In this document: one piece after another, positions 1 to 5,006 of the stretch
How the letters are laid out: every line of letters starts with the position of its first letter
Numbering within the stretch: position 1 is the stretch's first letter
Assembly (NCBI GenBank): GCA_016200365.1
Contig: JACQEW010000336.1
Coordinates: 1-5,872 of the forward strand
Reading direction: 5' to 3'
DNA from: Nitrospinota bacterium
Lineage (GTDB): Bacteria > Nitrospinota > Nitrospinia > UBA9942
Length of the DNA: 5,872 bases
Translations under genes and position numbers: made by a program
The notes under the pieces: generated by a model
What the model was told of the DNA's origin: nothing
Databases searched by the model: none
Seen by the model: only the letters and a program-made list of their open reading frames with translations

Positions 1-121
1 ATCCTATTTAAGATATATCGGTTTAAAGCGAACCGAGGCAGCGGTTGGAATGATGAATTTAGTTTACAACCTTTTTCGGTATGAGCAAATAAAGAGGTTA
101 AAGCTTGTGGAGGTTGCGTAA
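1..121 (+). CDS. IS transposase, C-terminal fragment (probably IS5-type), partial at window edge
   Basis: The frame starting at base 2 is open from the window edge to a TAA at 119-121 and encodes about 39 residues. It includes RYIGLKRTEAAVGMMNLVYN followed by LFRYEQIKRL. An R-Y-x-G-L-x-[KR]-x-x-A segment followed by a hydrophobic helix with N-L and then a basic tail is typical of the extreme C-terminus of IS5-like DDE transposases, after the catalytic Glu. The catalytic residues lie outside the window, so activity cannot be judged. The AT-rich noncoding tail downstream and the truncated gene that follows fit an insertion sequence reading into the window. The family assignment is from memory of sequence style and is moderate; a generic DDE transposase of a neighbouring family is the main alternative. 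Confidence 0.55.
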   Translation, partial: SYLRYIGLKRTEAAVGMMNLVYNLFRYEQIKRLKLVEVA

Positions 122-300
122 CGGCTAAGAAAAAGGGGGAACTGAGAAGTAAAAAAGCCAAAAGCGGCAGAGAAACAACCGCGTAATATCACTCAATTTG
201 TTAATTTTGTAGGTAAGAACGTAGGTTTTACGAAAATTTTAAGAAAAAAATTTGAGAAATCGGAAAATTCTTTTAAAAAACTAGTTTTTGGAAGTGCCCT
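1..300 (+). mobile_element. Right-hand end of an insertion sequence
   Basis: After the transposase stop codon there are about 180 bases of AT-rich DNA without a credible gene, ending in a perfect palindrome AAAAACTAGTTTTT (276-289) and then GGAAGTGCCCT. Coding similarity to the caspase-like protein resumes at about base 300 (FRKRLGEKDNLL...). The probable terminus is therefore near 300, reading AGGGCACTTCC inward on the other strand, followed by TTAG at 301-304. TTAG fits the YTAR target preference known for part of the IS5 family. The left end is outside the window, so neither the terminal inverted repeat nor the target duplication can be confirmed. Confidence 0.45.
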
Positions 301-1658
301 TTAGAAAAAGGCTTGGAGAGAAGGACAATCTTCTCATCTACTATGCAGGACATGGAACATTTCAAAAGGCAGCGGATAAGGCATACTGGCTCCCTGTGGA
401 TGCCCAGAATGATGATAATACGGACTGGATTATAGTAGATGATATAACCTCAAACATAAAGACGATTGCCTCAAGGCATATACTGATAGTATCCGATAGC
501 TGCTATGCAGGGAAAATGACGAGGGATGCCTCAAAAGAGCTTTCAACGCCAGGCAGAGATGAATTCATAAAAAAGATGATGGAGCGTCCCTCAAGGACAC
601 TTATGGCGAGTGGTGGGAATGAGCCTGTAGCAGACGAAGGGGGGAGCGGACACTCTGTGTTTGCGGATGCATTCTTAAAGGCACTGAGAGAGGCAGATAA
701 AAATATATTTACAGCAGAGGAGATTTTTCATGGACGGGTAAAGACAATTGTTGCAGGCAAATCTGATCAGGTGCCTGAATATAGTCAAATAAAGAGTTCA
801 GGGGATGAAGGAGGGGATTTTATATTTAAACTTGCCAATGCTGGTTCAATCTTGAAGATTGAACCAGCAGAAATCAGCGAGGAATTAAAAAACATACAGC
901 AGGAGAAGGAGAGACTCAAAAAGGAGAGAGAGGAATTAGAACAGAAGAAGGCTTTAATGGAAGAGAAGAAACATCTTGAAGAAGAGCGTCAGAAATTAGA
1001 GAAGGAGAAGCTTGAGGTAGCAAGCCTGCCGCCGCCACCGCCCCCTGTTCAGCCAAAGGCAAAGGTAGCAGAGAAAGGTAACATGGTATTAATCCCATCA
1101 GGTGAATTTATGGCAGGAGTCCCCTGTTCACTTAAAGGCATGGTTCTAAGTGAATTTTCCATAGACAAATACGAAGTTACACAGAGGGAATATGAGCAGG
1201 TCATGGGTAAGAATCCATCAGAATTTAAAGATTGTCCAGACTGTCCTGTAGAGAAGGTTACATGGAATGAGGCGAAAGAATACTGCGGGAAGGTTGGGAA
1301 GAGACTCCCTACAGAATGGGAATGGGAGAAGGCAGCAAAGGCAGGGACGACCACAACATATTACTGGGGAGAGAGTGAAGGCATGGTGGGTGATTATGCG
1401 TGGTATGGCAAGAATTCTGATAAAACCCATCCTGTTGGACAGAAGAAACCGAATACCTATGGACTTTATGATATGACAGGGAATGTCTGGGAATGGACAT
1501 CTACTGATTATGATAGTAGTAATAAGGTTTTGCGCGGTGGTTCCTGGGGCGTTGGTACGTACGGACTGGGGTCTTCTTCCCGTTACTGGGCTGAGCCGTC
1601 GGCTCGGAGCGTCGACTTCGGGTTCCGCTGTGCGTCTGCTTCTTCTTCAGGACAATAA
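288..1658 (+). CDS. 5'-truncated caspase-like (peptidase C14) protein with coiled coil and C-terminal FGE-sulfatase/C-type-lectin-fold domain
   Basis: Residues 5-180 are a caspase-like fold with the histidine motif IYYAGHG (His22) and the cysteine motif IVSDSCYAG (Cys72), so the catalytic dyad is present. The first strands normal for the family (a V-I-G-N-x-x-Y region, about 60-80 residues) and any signal peptide are missing. Frame +3 has a TAG at 282-284 and the only start is a TTG at 288 without a ribosome site, so this is probably a fragment cut by the upstream insertion sequence. Residues 196-245 form a Lys/Glu-rich coiled coil; 248-257 is a proline linker. Residues 264-450 are an FGE-sulfatase domain (MVLIPSGEF, DKYEVTQREYEQVMG, RLPTEWEWEKAA, YGLYDMTGNVWEW, VLRGGSW, GFRCA). 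The paired catalytic cysteines expected just after the RGGSW motif in true formylglycine-generating enzymes are absent, so this is probably a ligand-binding domain. The C-terminus resembles a DGR variable region. Domain calls are confident; whether the gene is expressed is doubtful. Confidence 0.85.
   Translation: MEVPFRKRLGEKDNLLIYYAGHGTFQKAADKAYWLPVDAQNDDNTDWIIVDDITSNIKTIASRHILIVSDSCYAGKMTRDASKELSTPGRDEFIKKMMERPSRTLMASGGNEPVADEGGSGHSVFADAFLKALREADKNIFTAEEIFHGRVKTIVAGKSDQVPEYSQIKSSGDEGGDFIFKLANAGSILKIEPAEISEELKNIQQEKERLKKEREELEQKKALMEEKKHLEEERQKLEKEKLEVASLPPPPPPVQPKAKVAEKGNMVLIPSGEFMAGVPCSLKGMVLSEFSIDKYEVTQREYEQVMGKNPSEFKDCPDCPVEKVTWNEAKEYCGKVGKRLPTEWEWEKAAKAGTTTTYYWGESEGMVGDYAWYGKNSDKTHPVGQKKPNTYGLYDMTGNVWEWTSTDYDSSNKVLRGGSWGVGTYGLGSSSRYWAEPSARSVDFGFRCASASSSGQ
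839..869. repeat. Perfect 15-bp inverted repeat with one-base centre inside the caspase-like gene
   Basis: TGCTGGTTCAATCTT and its exact reverse complement flank a single G at 854. The palindrome lies in the coding sequence for NAGSILKIEPA (residues 184-194), exactly at the boundary between the caspase-like domain and the coiled coil. It could form a strong hairpin in the mRNA or a cruciform. It has no T-run, so it is not a standard terminator. Its function is unknown. Confidence 0.85.
1533..1634 (+). other. Candidate DGR variable region (VR) at the 3' end of the FGE-type domain
   Basis: From RGGSW to GFRCA, 34 codons contain 7 adenines in 102 bases and about 67% G+C; the preceding 102 bases contain 33 adenines. 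The position within the fold (between the RGGSW and GFR motifs at the C-terminus) is where DGR target proteins of the FGE/C-type-lectin type, such as Treponema TvpA, carry the variable region. Adenine-directed mutagenesis of AAY codons depletes A from a variable region. The non-canonical run at the usual N-rich sites (GVG, YG, YWAE, SVDF) fits mutated Asn codons. No template repeat or reverse transcriptase is visible here, so this is inference from composition and position. Confidence 0.5.
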
Positions 1659-1659
1659 C

Positions 1660-1698
1660 ACTTTTTACTTTTACACTTTTACCCTTTTACTTTTTTTC
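1660..1698. repeat. G-free octamer array just after the caspase-like gene
   Basis: Starting one base after the stop codon, the sequence reads as period-8 units: ACTTTTT, ACTTTTAC, ACTTTTAC, CCTTTTAC, then TTTTTTTC. There is no G on this strand from 1652 to 1707. Only one arm is present; no matching GTAAAAGT arm is visible beside it. It resembles the 7-8 nt arrays at the two junctions further right. A T-rich tract could aid transcription termination, but there is no stem before it. The rest of this convergent gap (1743-1880) holds no gene that I can support. Confidence 0.7.
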
Positions 1699-1711
1699 CA
1701 CCCCTTCGCTT

Positions 1712-1742
1712 GTGTCATTGCGAGCGAAGCAAAGCAATCTCG
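1712..1742. repeat. REP-like dispersed palindromic repeat (ATTGCGAGCGAAGC... type)
   Basis: The core TCATTGCGAGCGAAGC is followed by AAAGCAATCTCG. ATTGC (1717-1721) and GCAAT (1734-1738) are inverted around a GAGCGAAGCAAA loop. This sequence type recurs as a short dispersed element in many unrelated bacterial genomes, and its spurious translation gives the well-known VIASEAKQS-like peptides, visible here in one frame. It lies in the gap between two convergent genes, the usual place for REP-like elements. Only one half of the longer double-hairpin form seems present. Confidence 0.7.
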
Positions 1743-1880
1743 TTTCATCGCTCAGGGCAGGCTCCGGCGGTCGAAAACATATTTTGATAAACGTACCTGT
1801 TTTTACCAAGTATTACGATACAATTAATTGAACAGAATGGGTAACCCCTTGCTTTTCTCATTCACTCCCAGGTCTATTTT

Positions 1881-2672
1881 TCAATAGAGTTTCGCTGGGG
1901 TGAGTTCCCCTGAGTATGTAATAATTGCGACCGGTTTTTTAAGCCCCCACGACTCCGGCCCAGTCAACCTTATCTCACCAGAAGAAACAGTCATGTCCGA
2001 AAAGCAGGTGATCTTCTCTTTGTTTGACGGTTCATATCCCGCCTTTTCCATATCCGCACATGTAACTACCCCGGCCTTCGGATTCTCCTTGAGAAACGTC
2101 TTAGCAGCGGTGTATGCGTTCCTCGCTTCTGCGTTCAACATTCTGGCATAAAACAATTTTCTGCTCTCGACGAGGCCGTTCGCTTCTTCAAACAGCGAGT
2201 AGCCGAAGACGAGCGGGGTCAGGACGATAAGTATGATCCCTGCCGACTTGAGTCTTTTCGGGCTTACGCCTTCAAGATGCACGGCCCTCGGCTGGTTTTT
2301 TTCAGCCTCTCCGGCCCACCTTATCATCCTGACGCCGCGAGCAATAGCGTATATCGAAAAACCAGCCACGCCGAAAATCGAAAAATAGATGGCGATAAAA
2401 AATAATACGAGGACTGCGATAAATTCCGAGATGCTTACTAATGTGCGCTTTACCTTCGAAGGATACTTAGCAGCTTGGAGCCGCGCAAACACTCCGTTAC
2501 CTCCGCCCGCGAGGGTCAAAACAACTATCAAAACTACCACGACAAGGTTCAAAACCATCACATGCGGCGCGGGGCCATTGTTTGCAAAAGCATACGGCGC
2601 AGTGGCAAGCACAATGCACATTGCGGACAAAATAGATTTCATAAATCTCACGCTCCTACATCTCTTTTTCAT
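1881..2672 (-). CDS. Multi-pass membrane protein with a C-terminal type IV pilin-like domain (unrecognised family)
   Basis: Of 263 residues, 11-30 look like a signal peptide (MKSILSAMCI then VLATAPYAFA) and further hydrophobic segments lie at about 37-56, 80-112 and 143-160. The tail (residues 160-263) begins with a long amphipathic helix ending AEARNAYTAAKTFLKENP, then TCADMEKAGYEPS and a beta-rich stretch. This matches the pattern of pilin globular domains in delta-type bacteria (NAYTAA, aromatic, NP, T..L...G[FY].PS). Cys205 and Cys223 could form a disulfide. The prepilin peptidase signal is missing, so it is not an ordinary pilin. The start at 2672 has GGAGG four bases upstream, inside the preceding gene, and overlaps it by 17 bp; M11 is a weaker alternative. 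The two genes are probably translationally coupled. Function is unknown; the pilin resemblance is by eye. Confidence 0.8.
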   Translation of the reverse strand: MKKRCRSVRFMKSILSAMCIVLATAPYAFANNGPAPHVMVLNLVVVVLIVVLTLAGGGNGVFARLQAAKYPSKVKRTLVSISEFIAVLVLFFIAIYFSIFGVAGFSIYAIARGVRMIRWAGEAEKNQPRAVHLEGVSPKRLKSAGIILIVLTPLVFGYSLFEEANGLVESRKLFYARMLNAEARNAYTAAKTFLKENPKAGVVTCADMEKAGYEPSNKEKITCFSDMTVSSGEIRLTGPESWGLKKPVAIITYSGELTPAKLY

Positions 2673-3252
2673 TTTTCCTCCATGTAAATTGCCAGTCTTT
2701 ATCCGGCATGAAGCCTGTCTTATGAAAACCAGGCGTATCGCCTGGGAGATTGAAAGGATAGTTGGACGATGCTATGATCGTGCCGTGCGGATATAATATA
2801 TATACGGCTTTTTCAAGAGGCTTCCCCCATGGTTTTGTAGTGGTAAGGATATATGTAGCATCCATAGTCACGGCCTTCTGGCGGTATGAGACCCTTATCT
2901 CCGCCTCTTCATTGGCATGGAAGTATACCTCAAAGCCTGTCTTTCCGAATATGTGCCTCAGCCTGAACATCTCTTTTCCCGGCATCAGTCGCTCGACATT
3001 CAAGTCAAACGGCTCAGGATGATCTCTGTCTATTGGAAAAGGTATATAAAAACCTTGAACTACCGGGAACGGAAAGGGGTTTTTATAGAAGTAATAACCC
3101 TCAACCAATATCTCCTCTGGATATACCTGCACATCTATCCTTTCGGACCTGAAATTAACCGTCGGGATGATCCCAAACGCAAATGGAGTTGCCGCAGCGA
3201 TAAAAATCAATGTAACGAGTGGATAAAACGGCACCCTCTTCAAAAAACGCAT
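2656..3252 (-). CDS. Hypothetical exported/periplasmic protein, first gene of a two-gene operon
   Basis: This is a 198-residue protein with a basic N-terminus (MRFLKR) and a hydrophobic segment at residues 8-27 ending TPFAFG, which looks like a signal peptide or membrane anchor. The rest is rich in aromatics and prolines with alternating strand-like segments (IDVQVYPEEILVEGYYFYKN, FEVYFHANEEAEIRVSYRQK, TYILTTTKPWGK), suggesting a beta-sandwich periplasmic domain. No catalytic motif is recognised. Its end overlaps the start of the downstream membrane-protein gene by 17 bp and carries that gene's ribosome site, so the two products probably act together at the inner membrane or in the periplasm. 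Its own ribosome site is weak (GGAT a few bases before the ATG). I do not recognise the family. Confidence 0.8.
   Translation of the reverse strand: MRFLKRVPFYPLVTLIFIAAATPFAFGIIPTVNFRSERIDVQVYPEEILVEGYYFYKNPFPFPVVQGFYIPFPIDRDHPEPFDLNVERLMPGKEMFRLRHIFGKTGFEVYFHANEEAEIRVSYRQKAVTMDATYILTTTKPWGKPLEKAVYILYPHGTIIASSNYPFNLPGDTPGFHKTGFMPDKDWQFTWRKNEKEM
2677..2681 (-). promoter_or_regulatory. Ribosome binding site that sets the start of the downstream membrane-protein gene
   Basis: GGAGG on the minus strand sits four bases before the ATG at 2672 and lies within the WRK codons of the upstream gene. It favours the 263-residue start over the internal Met 30 bases later, and supports coupled translation of the pair. 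Confidence 0.75.
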
Positions 3253-3289
3253 TGGGATCCAATAATCCAGTGCCCTGTAGGTTCTACAC

Positions 3290-3316
3290 TTGACACTATT
3301 AGATAAAAACTATAAA
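3290..3316 (+). promoter_or_regulatory. Candidate sigma-70 promoter for the small ORF-ATPase D-motB-motA unit
   Basis: A consensus TTGACA at 3290-3295 is followed after 15 bases by TATAAA at 3311-3316 (TAAAAA at a 17-base spacing is an alternative). It points toward the plus-strand genes and would start transcription near 3323. The short spacing lowers confidence. It is the best promoter match seen in the divergent intergenic region. Confidence 0.45.
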
Positions 3317-3334
3317 AAAGTTCTCCTTTATAGT
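3309..3334. promoter_or_regulatory. 8-bp dyad over the promoter -10 region; possible operator
   Basis: ACTATAAA (3309-3316) and TTTATAGT (3327-3334) are perfect inverted copies separated by ten bases. The left half coincides with the -10 candidate and the right half lies past the predicted start site. Its location between two divergent units suits a repressor operator affecting one or both. An RNA hairpin is the alternative if transcription starts further upstream. No regulator gene is in the window. Confidence 0.4.
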
Positions 3335-3379
3335 AGAATCAATTAGTTAACAATCAATTAAAACTAAACGAAAGGAGAA
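3321..3379 (+). promoter_or_regulatory. Possible anti-Shine-Dalgarno pairing in the leader of the small ORF
   Basis: TTCTCCTTT at 3321-3329 is the exact reverse complement of AAAGGAGAA at 3371-3379, the Shine-Dalgarno sequence of the small ORF. In a transcript containing both, nine base pairs would close a loop of about 41 nt and hide the ribosome site. This pairing competes with the 3309-3334 dyad. If transcription starts at about 3323, part of the anti-SD is lost, so the effect depends on the true start site. Confidence 0.35.
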
Positions 3380-3386
3380 TAAAAAT

Positions 3387-3506
3387 ATGCGAAGGAAATA
3401 TATCACAAATATCGAGATTAACAAAGTAGAAATTGAATTAAGGAAGTTAATATTCGTCTGGGAAAGTCCGTGGCTATTTTACCCACTTGAAATAAGAAAG
3501 AACTAA
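3387..3506 (+). CDS. Small ORF of 39 codons upstream of ATPase subunit D
   Basis: ATG at 3387 follows a strong Shine-Dalgarno sequence (AAGGAG, nine bases upstream) and is open to TAA at 3504-3506. The product begins MRRKYITNIEINKVEIELRK and ends LFYPLEIRKN; it is basic, with an amphipathic helical first half and a hydrophobic, aromatic second half (LIFVWESPWLFYP). The next gene starts seven bases after the stop and has only a weak purine-rich stretch before its ATG, so ribosomes may reach it by coupling from this ORF. I do not recognise the peptide. It could be a genuine small protein, a leader peptide, or the 5' remnant of a lost gene. Confidence 0.5.
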   Translation: MRRKYITNIEINKVEIELRKLIFVWESPWLFYPLEIRKN

Positions 3507-3513
3507 AAATATC

Positions 3514-4149
3514 ATGAACCAGACATCGCCTACACGGCTTAATCTGTTAAGCTTAAAGACACAGCATGGACTTGCAAAGGACGGGGTCAGACTGCTCAGG
3601 AGCAAGAGAGATGCCTTAATCATGGAGTTTTTTACATTAATGGGCGATGCGGCAAAATTCAGAGATACCCTTGAAAAGGATACAGAGGATGCCTTTGCTT
3701 CATTGATTATGGCAAAGGCATTTCTCGGAGAGGATATTTTGACATCCGCTGCTTATGCGCATAAAAGGGATATAAATATTGATATCGAAGCAAAAAATAT
3801 CATGGGGGTGATTGTTCCGCATATAGAAGACAGAAACATCAAGAGGGCAGTTGATGCAAGAGGGATTTCTCCGGTAATCGAGTCGTATAGAATCACTGAA
3901 GTGGCAGAAAGGTTTGAGGATGTGCTTAATGACATTGTTAAGGTAGCCTCTAAGGAGATAAAATTAAAGCGGTTGGGACGGGAGATACAGACTACCACAC
4001 GCAGGATAAACGTCCTCGAAGAGATATTGATTCCGTCTTTGGTAAACCGGATTAGACGAATAGAGAGGGTTCTTGAGGAGAGAGAAAGGGAGGATATTTT
4101 TAGATTGAAGAGGTTTAAAAGACTTACTATAATAATAAGTAGCGATTAG
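3514..4149 (+). CDS. atpD/ntpD: V/A-type ATP synthase subunit D (central rotor stalk)
   Basis: Subunit D is the coiled-coil shaft that turns inside the A3B3 head of V/A-type rotary ATPases and links it to subunit F and the membrane ring. The 211-residue length is typical. Family signatures are clear: SPTRLNLLSLK near the N-terminus, LLRSKRDALIMEFF (residues 27-40), and the C-terminal helix TTRRINVLEEILIP then EREREDIFRLKRFK. Two long helices flank a variable middle, as expected. No other ATPase subunit is adjacent: divergent envelope genes lie upstream and stator genes downstream, which is unusual because D normally follows A and B. The final codons AGT AGC GAT TAG belong to a tandem heptamer array, so the repeat has set the C-terminus. 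FliJ, which has a related coiled-coil shape, is less likely given the sequence motifs. Confidence 0.92.
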   Translation: MNQTSPTRLNLLSLKTQHGLAKDGVRLLRSKRDALIMEFFTLMGDAAKFRDTLEKDTEDAFASLIMAKAFLGEDILTSAAYAHKRDINIDIEAKNIMGVIVPHIEDRNIKRAVDARGISPVIESYRITEVAERFEDVLNDIVKVASKEIKLKRLGREIQTTTRRINVLEEILIPSLVNRIRRIERVLEEREREDIFRLKRFKRLTIIISSD

Positions 4150-4217
4150 CGATTAGCGGTTAGGGATTAGTTTTTTTACTATACGCTAAACGCTATACGC
4201 TAAACGCTATACGCTAT
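4140..4217. repeat. Inverted heptamer array filling the ATPase D-motB junction
   Basis: The left arm reads TAGCGAT, TAGCGAT, TAGCGGT, TAGGGAT, TAG (4140-4170). A seven-T run and ACT follow. The right arm reads ACGCTAA, ACGCTAT, ACGCTAA, ACGCTAT, ACGCTAT (4183-4217). The right-arm unit is close to the reverse complement of the left-arm unit (TTAGCG versus CGCTAA), so the whole could fold into a long hairpin. The second left heptamer supplies the upstream TAG stop, and the last right heptamer touches the motB ATG, leaving no room for a ribosome site. A T-run after the left arm could allow partial termination. Confidence 0.85.
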
Positions 4218-5006
4218 ATGAATGGCAAAAAAAAGTCACCTCCTGTCGAAGAAAAAGAAAATCTTAATAGGTGGCTCATATCCTATTCGGATTTTATGAC
4301 CCTTCTCTTTGCCGTATTTGTGGTTCTTTTTGCGATTACCAATCTCGATTTAAAAAAACTGAAAAATATGACGGCATCCTTTGAATCGGCAGTTGTTTCC
4401 TACGGCATAGGCAATGAATCTCTCGCTTTTCTATTTAAAGAGAGAGGAAAAGAATCTCTTATTCTATATCCCTTTAGCGAAACAGGACTTTCCCGTGATG
4501 AGGTATCTGAGTTTATATCTGTAAGGGATGCTCTAAAATCGGCGATTACAGAAGACCCCTCTCTTAAAAATATCGAGCAGGATGTGGTTTTTGATATAGA
4601 CCAGCGGGGACTTATTATTCAATTGCGGGCAAGAGACCTTTTTGCATCCGGAAGTGCTGAGATAAATCCGGCGGCGCTTAAATTTATGGATAAGACAGCA
4701 TCGTTTTTATCCACTACGAATTATTTAATCCGTATCGAAGGACATACCGACTCTATTCCAATAAGCACTCCCCGCTATCGCTCAAATTGGGATTTGTCGG
4801 CGGATAGGGCGAATCGTATTGTCAAATATCTTGTTACAAGATATAATTTGTTTCCGGAAAGACTTTCGGCATCGGGATACGGCGAATTTAAGCCTATAAG
4901 GTCGAATGATACGGAAGAAGGGCGGGAGCAGAACAGGAGGATTGAGATAATTCTTCTGGGGAAGAAAGAAAGCTTGAATGAACCAATAAATCGAGTTAAG
5001 GAGTGA
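4218..5006 (+). CDS. motB: Flagellar motor stator protein MotB (OmpA-type peptidoglycan anchor)
   Basis: MotB forms a dimer inside the MotA pentamer, carries protons or sodium ions on a membrane aspartate, and anchors the stator to peptidoglycan. This protein has 262 residues. A short cytoplasmic tail precedes WLISYSDFMTLLFAVFVVLF, where Asp25 is the ion-carrying residue. A plug-like amphipathic stretch follows (about 43-60). The OmpA/MotB domain spans about 125-248 with GHTDS (175-179), NWDLSADRA (190-198), SASGYGE and EGREQNRRIEI. Length and layout are normal. There is no Shine-Dalgarno sequence: heptamer repeats run directly into the ATG. Met1 is nevertheless the only sensible start, as the next Met is in the membrane helix. 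MotB comes before MotA here, the reverse of the usual order. The stop codon lies in an octamer array. A non-flagellar MotB/PomB-like use is possible, as no other flagellar genes are visible. Confidence 0.92.
   Translation: MNGKKKSPPVEEKENLNRWLISYSDFMTLLFAVFVVLFAITNLDLKKLKNMTASFESAVVSYGIGNESLAFLFKERGKESLILYPFSETGLSRDEVSEFISVRDALKSAITEDPSLKNIEQDVVFDIDQRGLIIQLRARDLFASGSAEINPAALKFMDKTASFLSTTNYLIRIEGHTDSIPISTPRYRSNWDLSADRANRIVKYLVTRYNLFPERLSASGYGEFKPIRSNDTEEGREQNRRIEIILLGKKESLNEPINRVKE

Noticed and set aside
264..300. Treating the TTG at 288 as a genuine gene start
   Set aside because: There is no ribosome site, the caspase-like fold lacks its first strands, and the upstream DNA looks like an IS end; the coordinates are kept only as the open frame.
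916..1500. Several minus-strand and shifted-frame ORFs across the coiled coil and FGE domain
   Set aside because: They shadow a strongly supported gene, have no ribosome sites and no recognisable protein features.
1483..1827. Plus-strand ORF of 114 codons overlapping the end of the caspase-like gene
   Set aside because: It is out of frame with the FGE-type domain, and its tail is the translated REP-like repeat (VIASEAKQS-type peptide), a classic spurious ORF.
1821..1830. Palindrome CAATTAATTG as an operator
   Set aside because: A short AT-rich palindrome in a convergent gap with no promoter nearby is expected by chance.
1897..1910. GGGG-TGAGTT-CCCC stem as a terminator
   Set aside because: It is only four base pairs, lies inside the coding end of the minus-strand gene and has no T-run.
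2389..3306. Plus-strand ORFs of 70-135 codons opposite the two envelope genes
   Set aside because: The minus-strand frames have signal peptides, membrane helices, an overlapping operon layout and a GGAGG site; the plus-strand frames have none of these.
3514..4149. Identification as FliJ because of the flagellar stator neighbours
   Set aside because: FliJ is shorter and lacks the SPTRxNLL, KRDALxxEFF and EREREDxFRLKRFK motifs that mark V/A-type subunit D.
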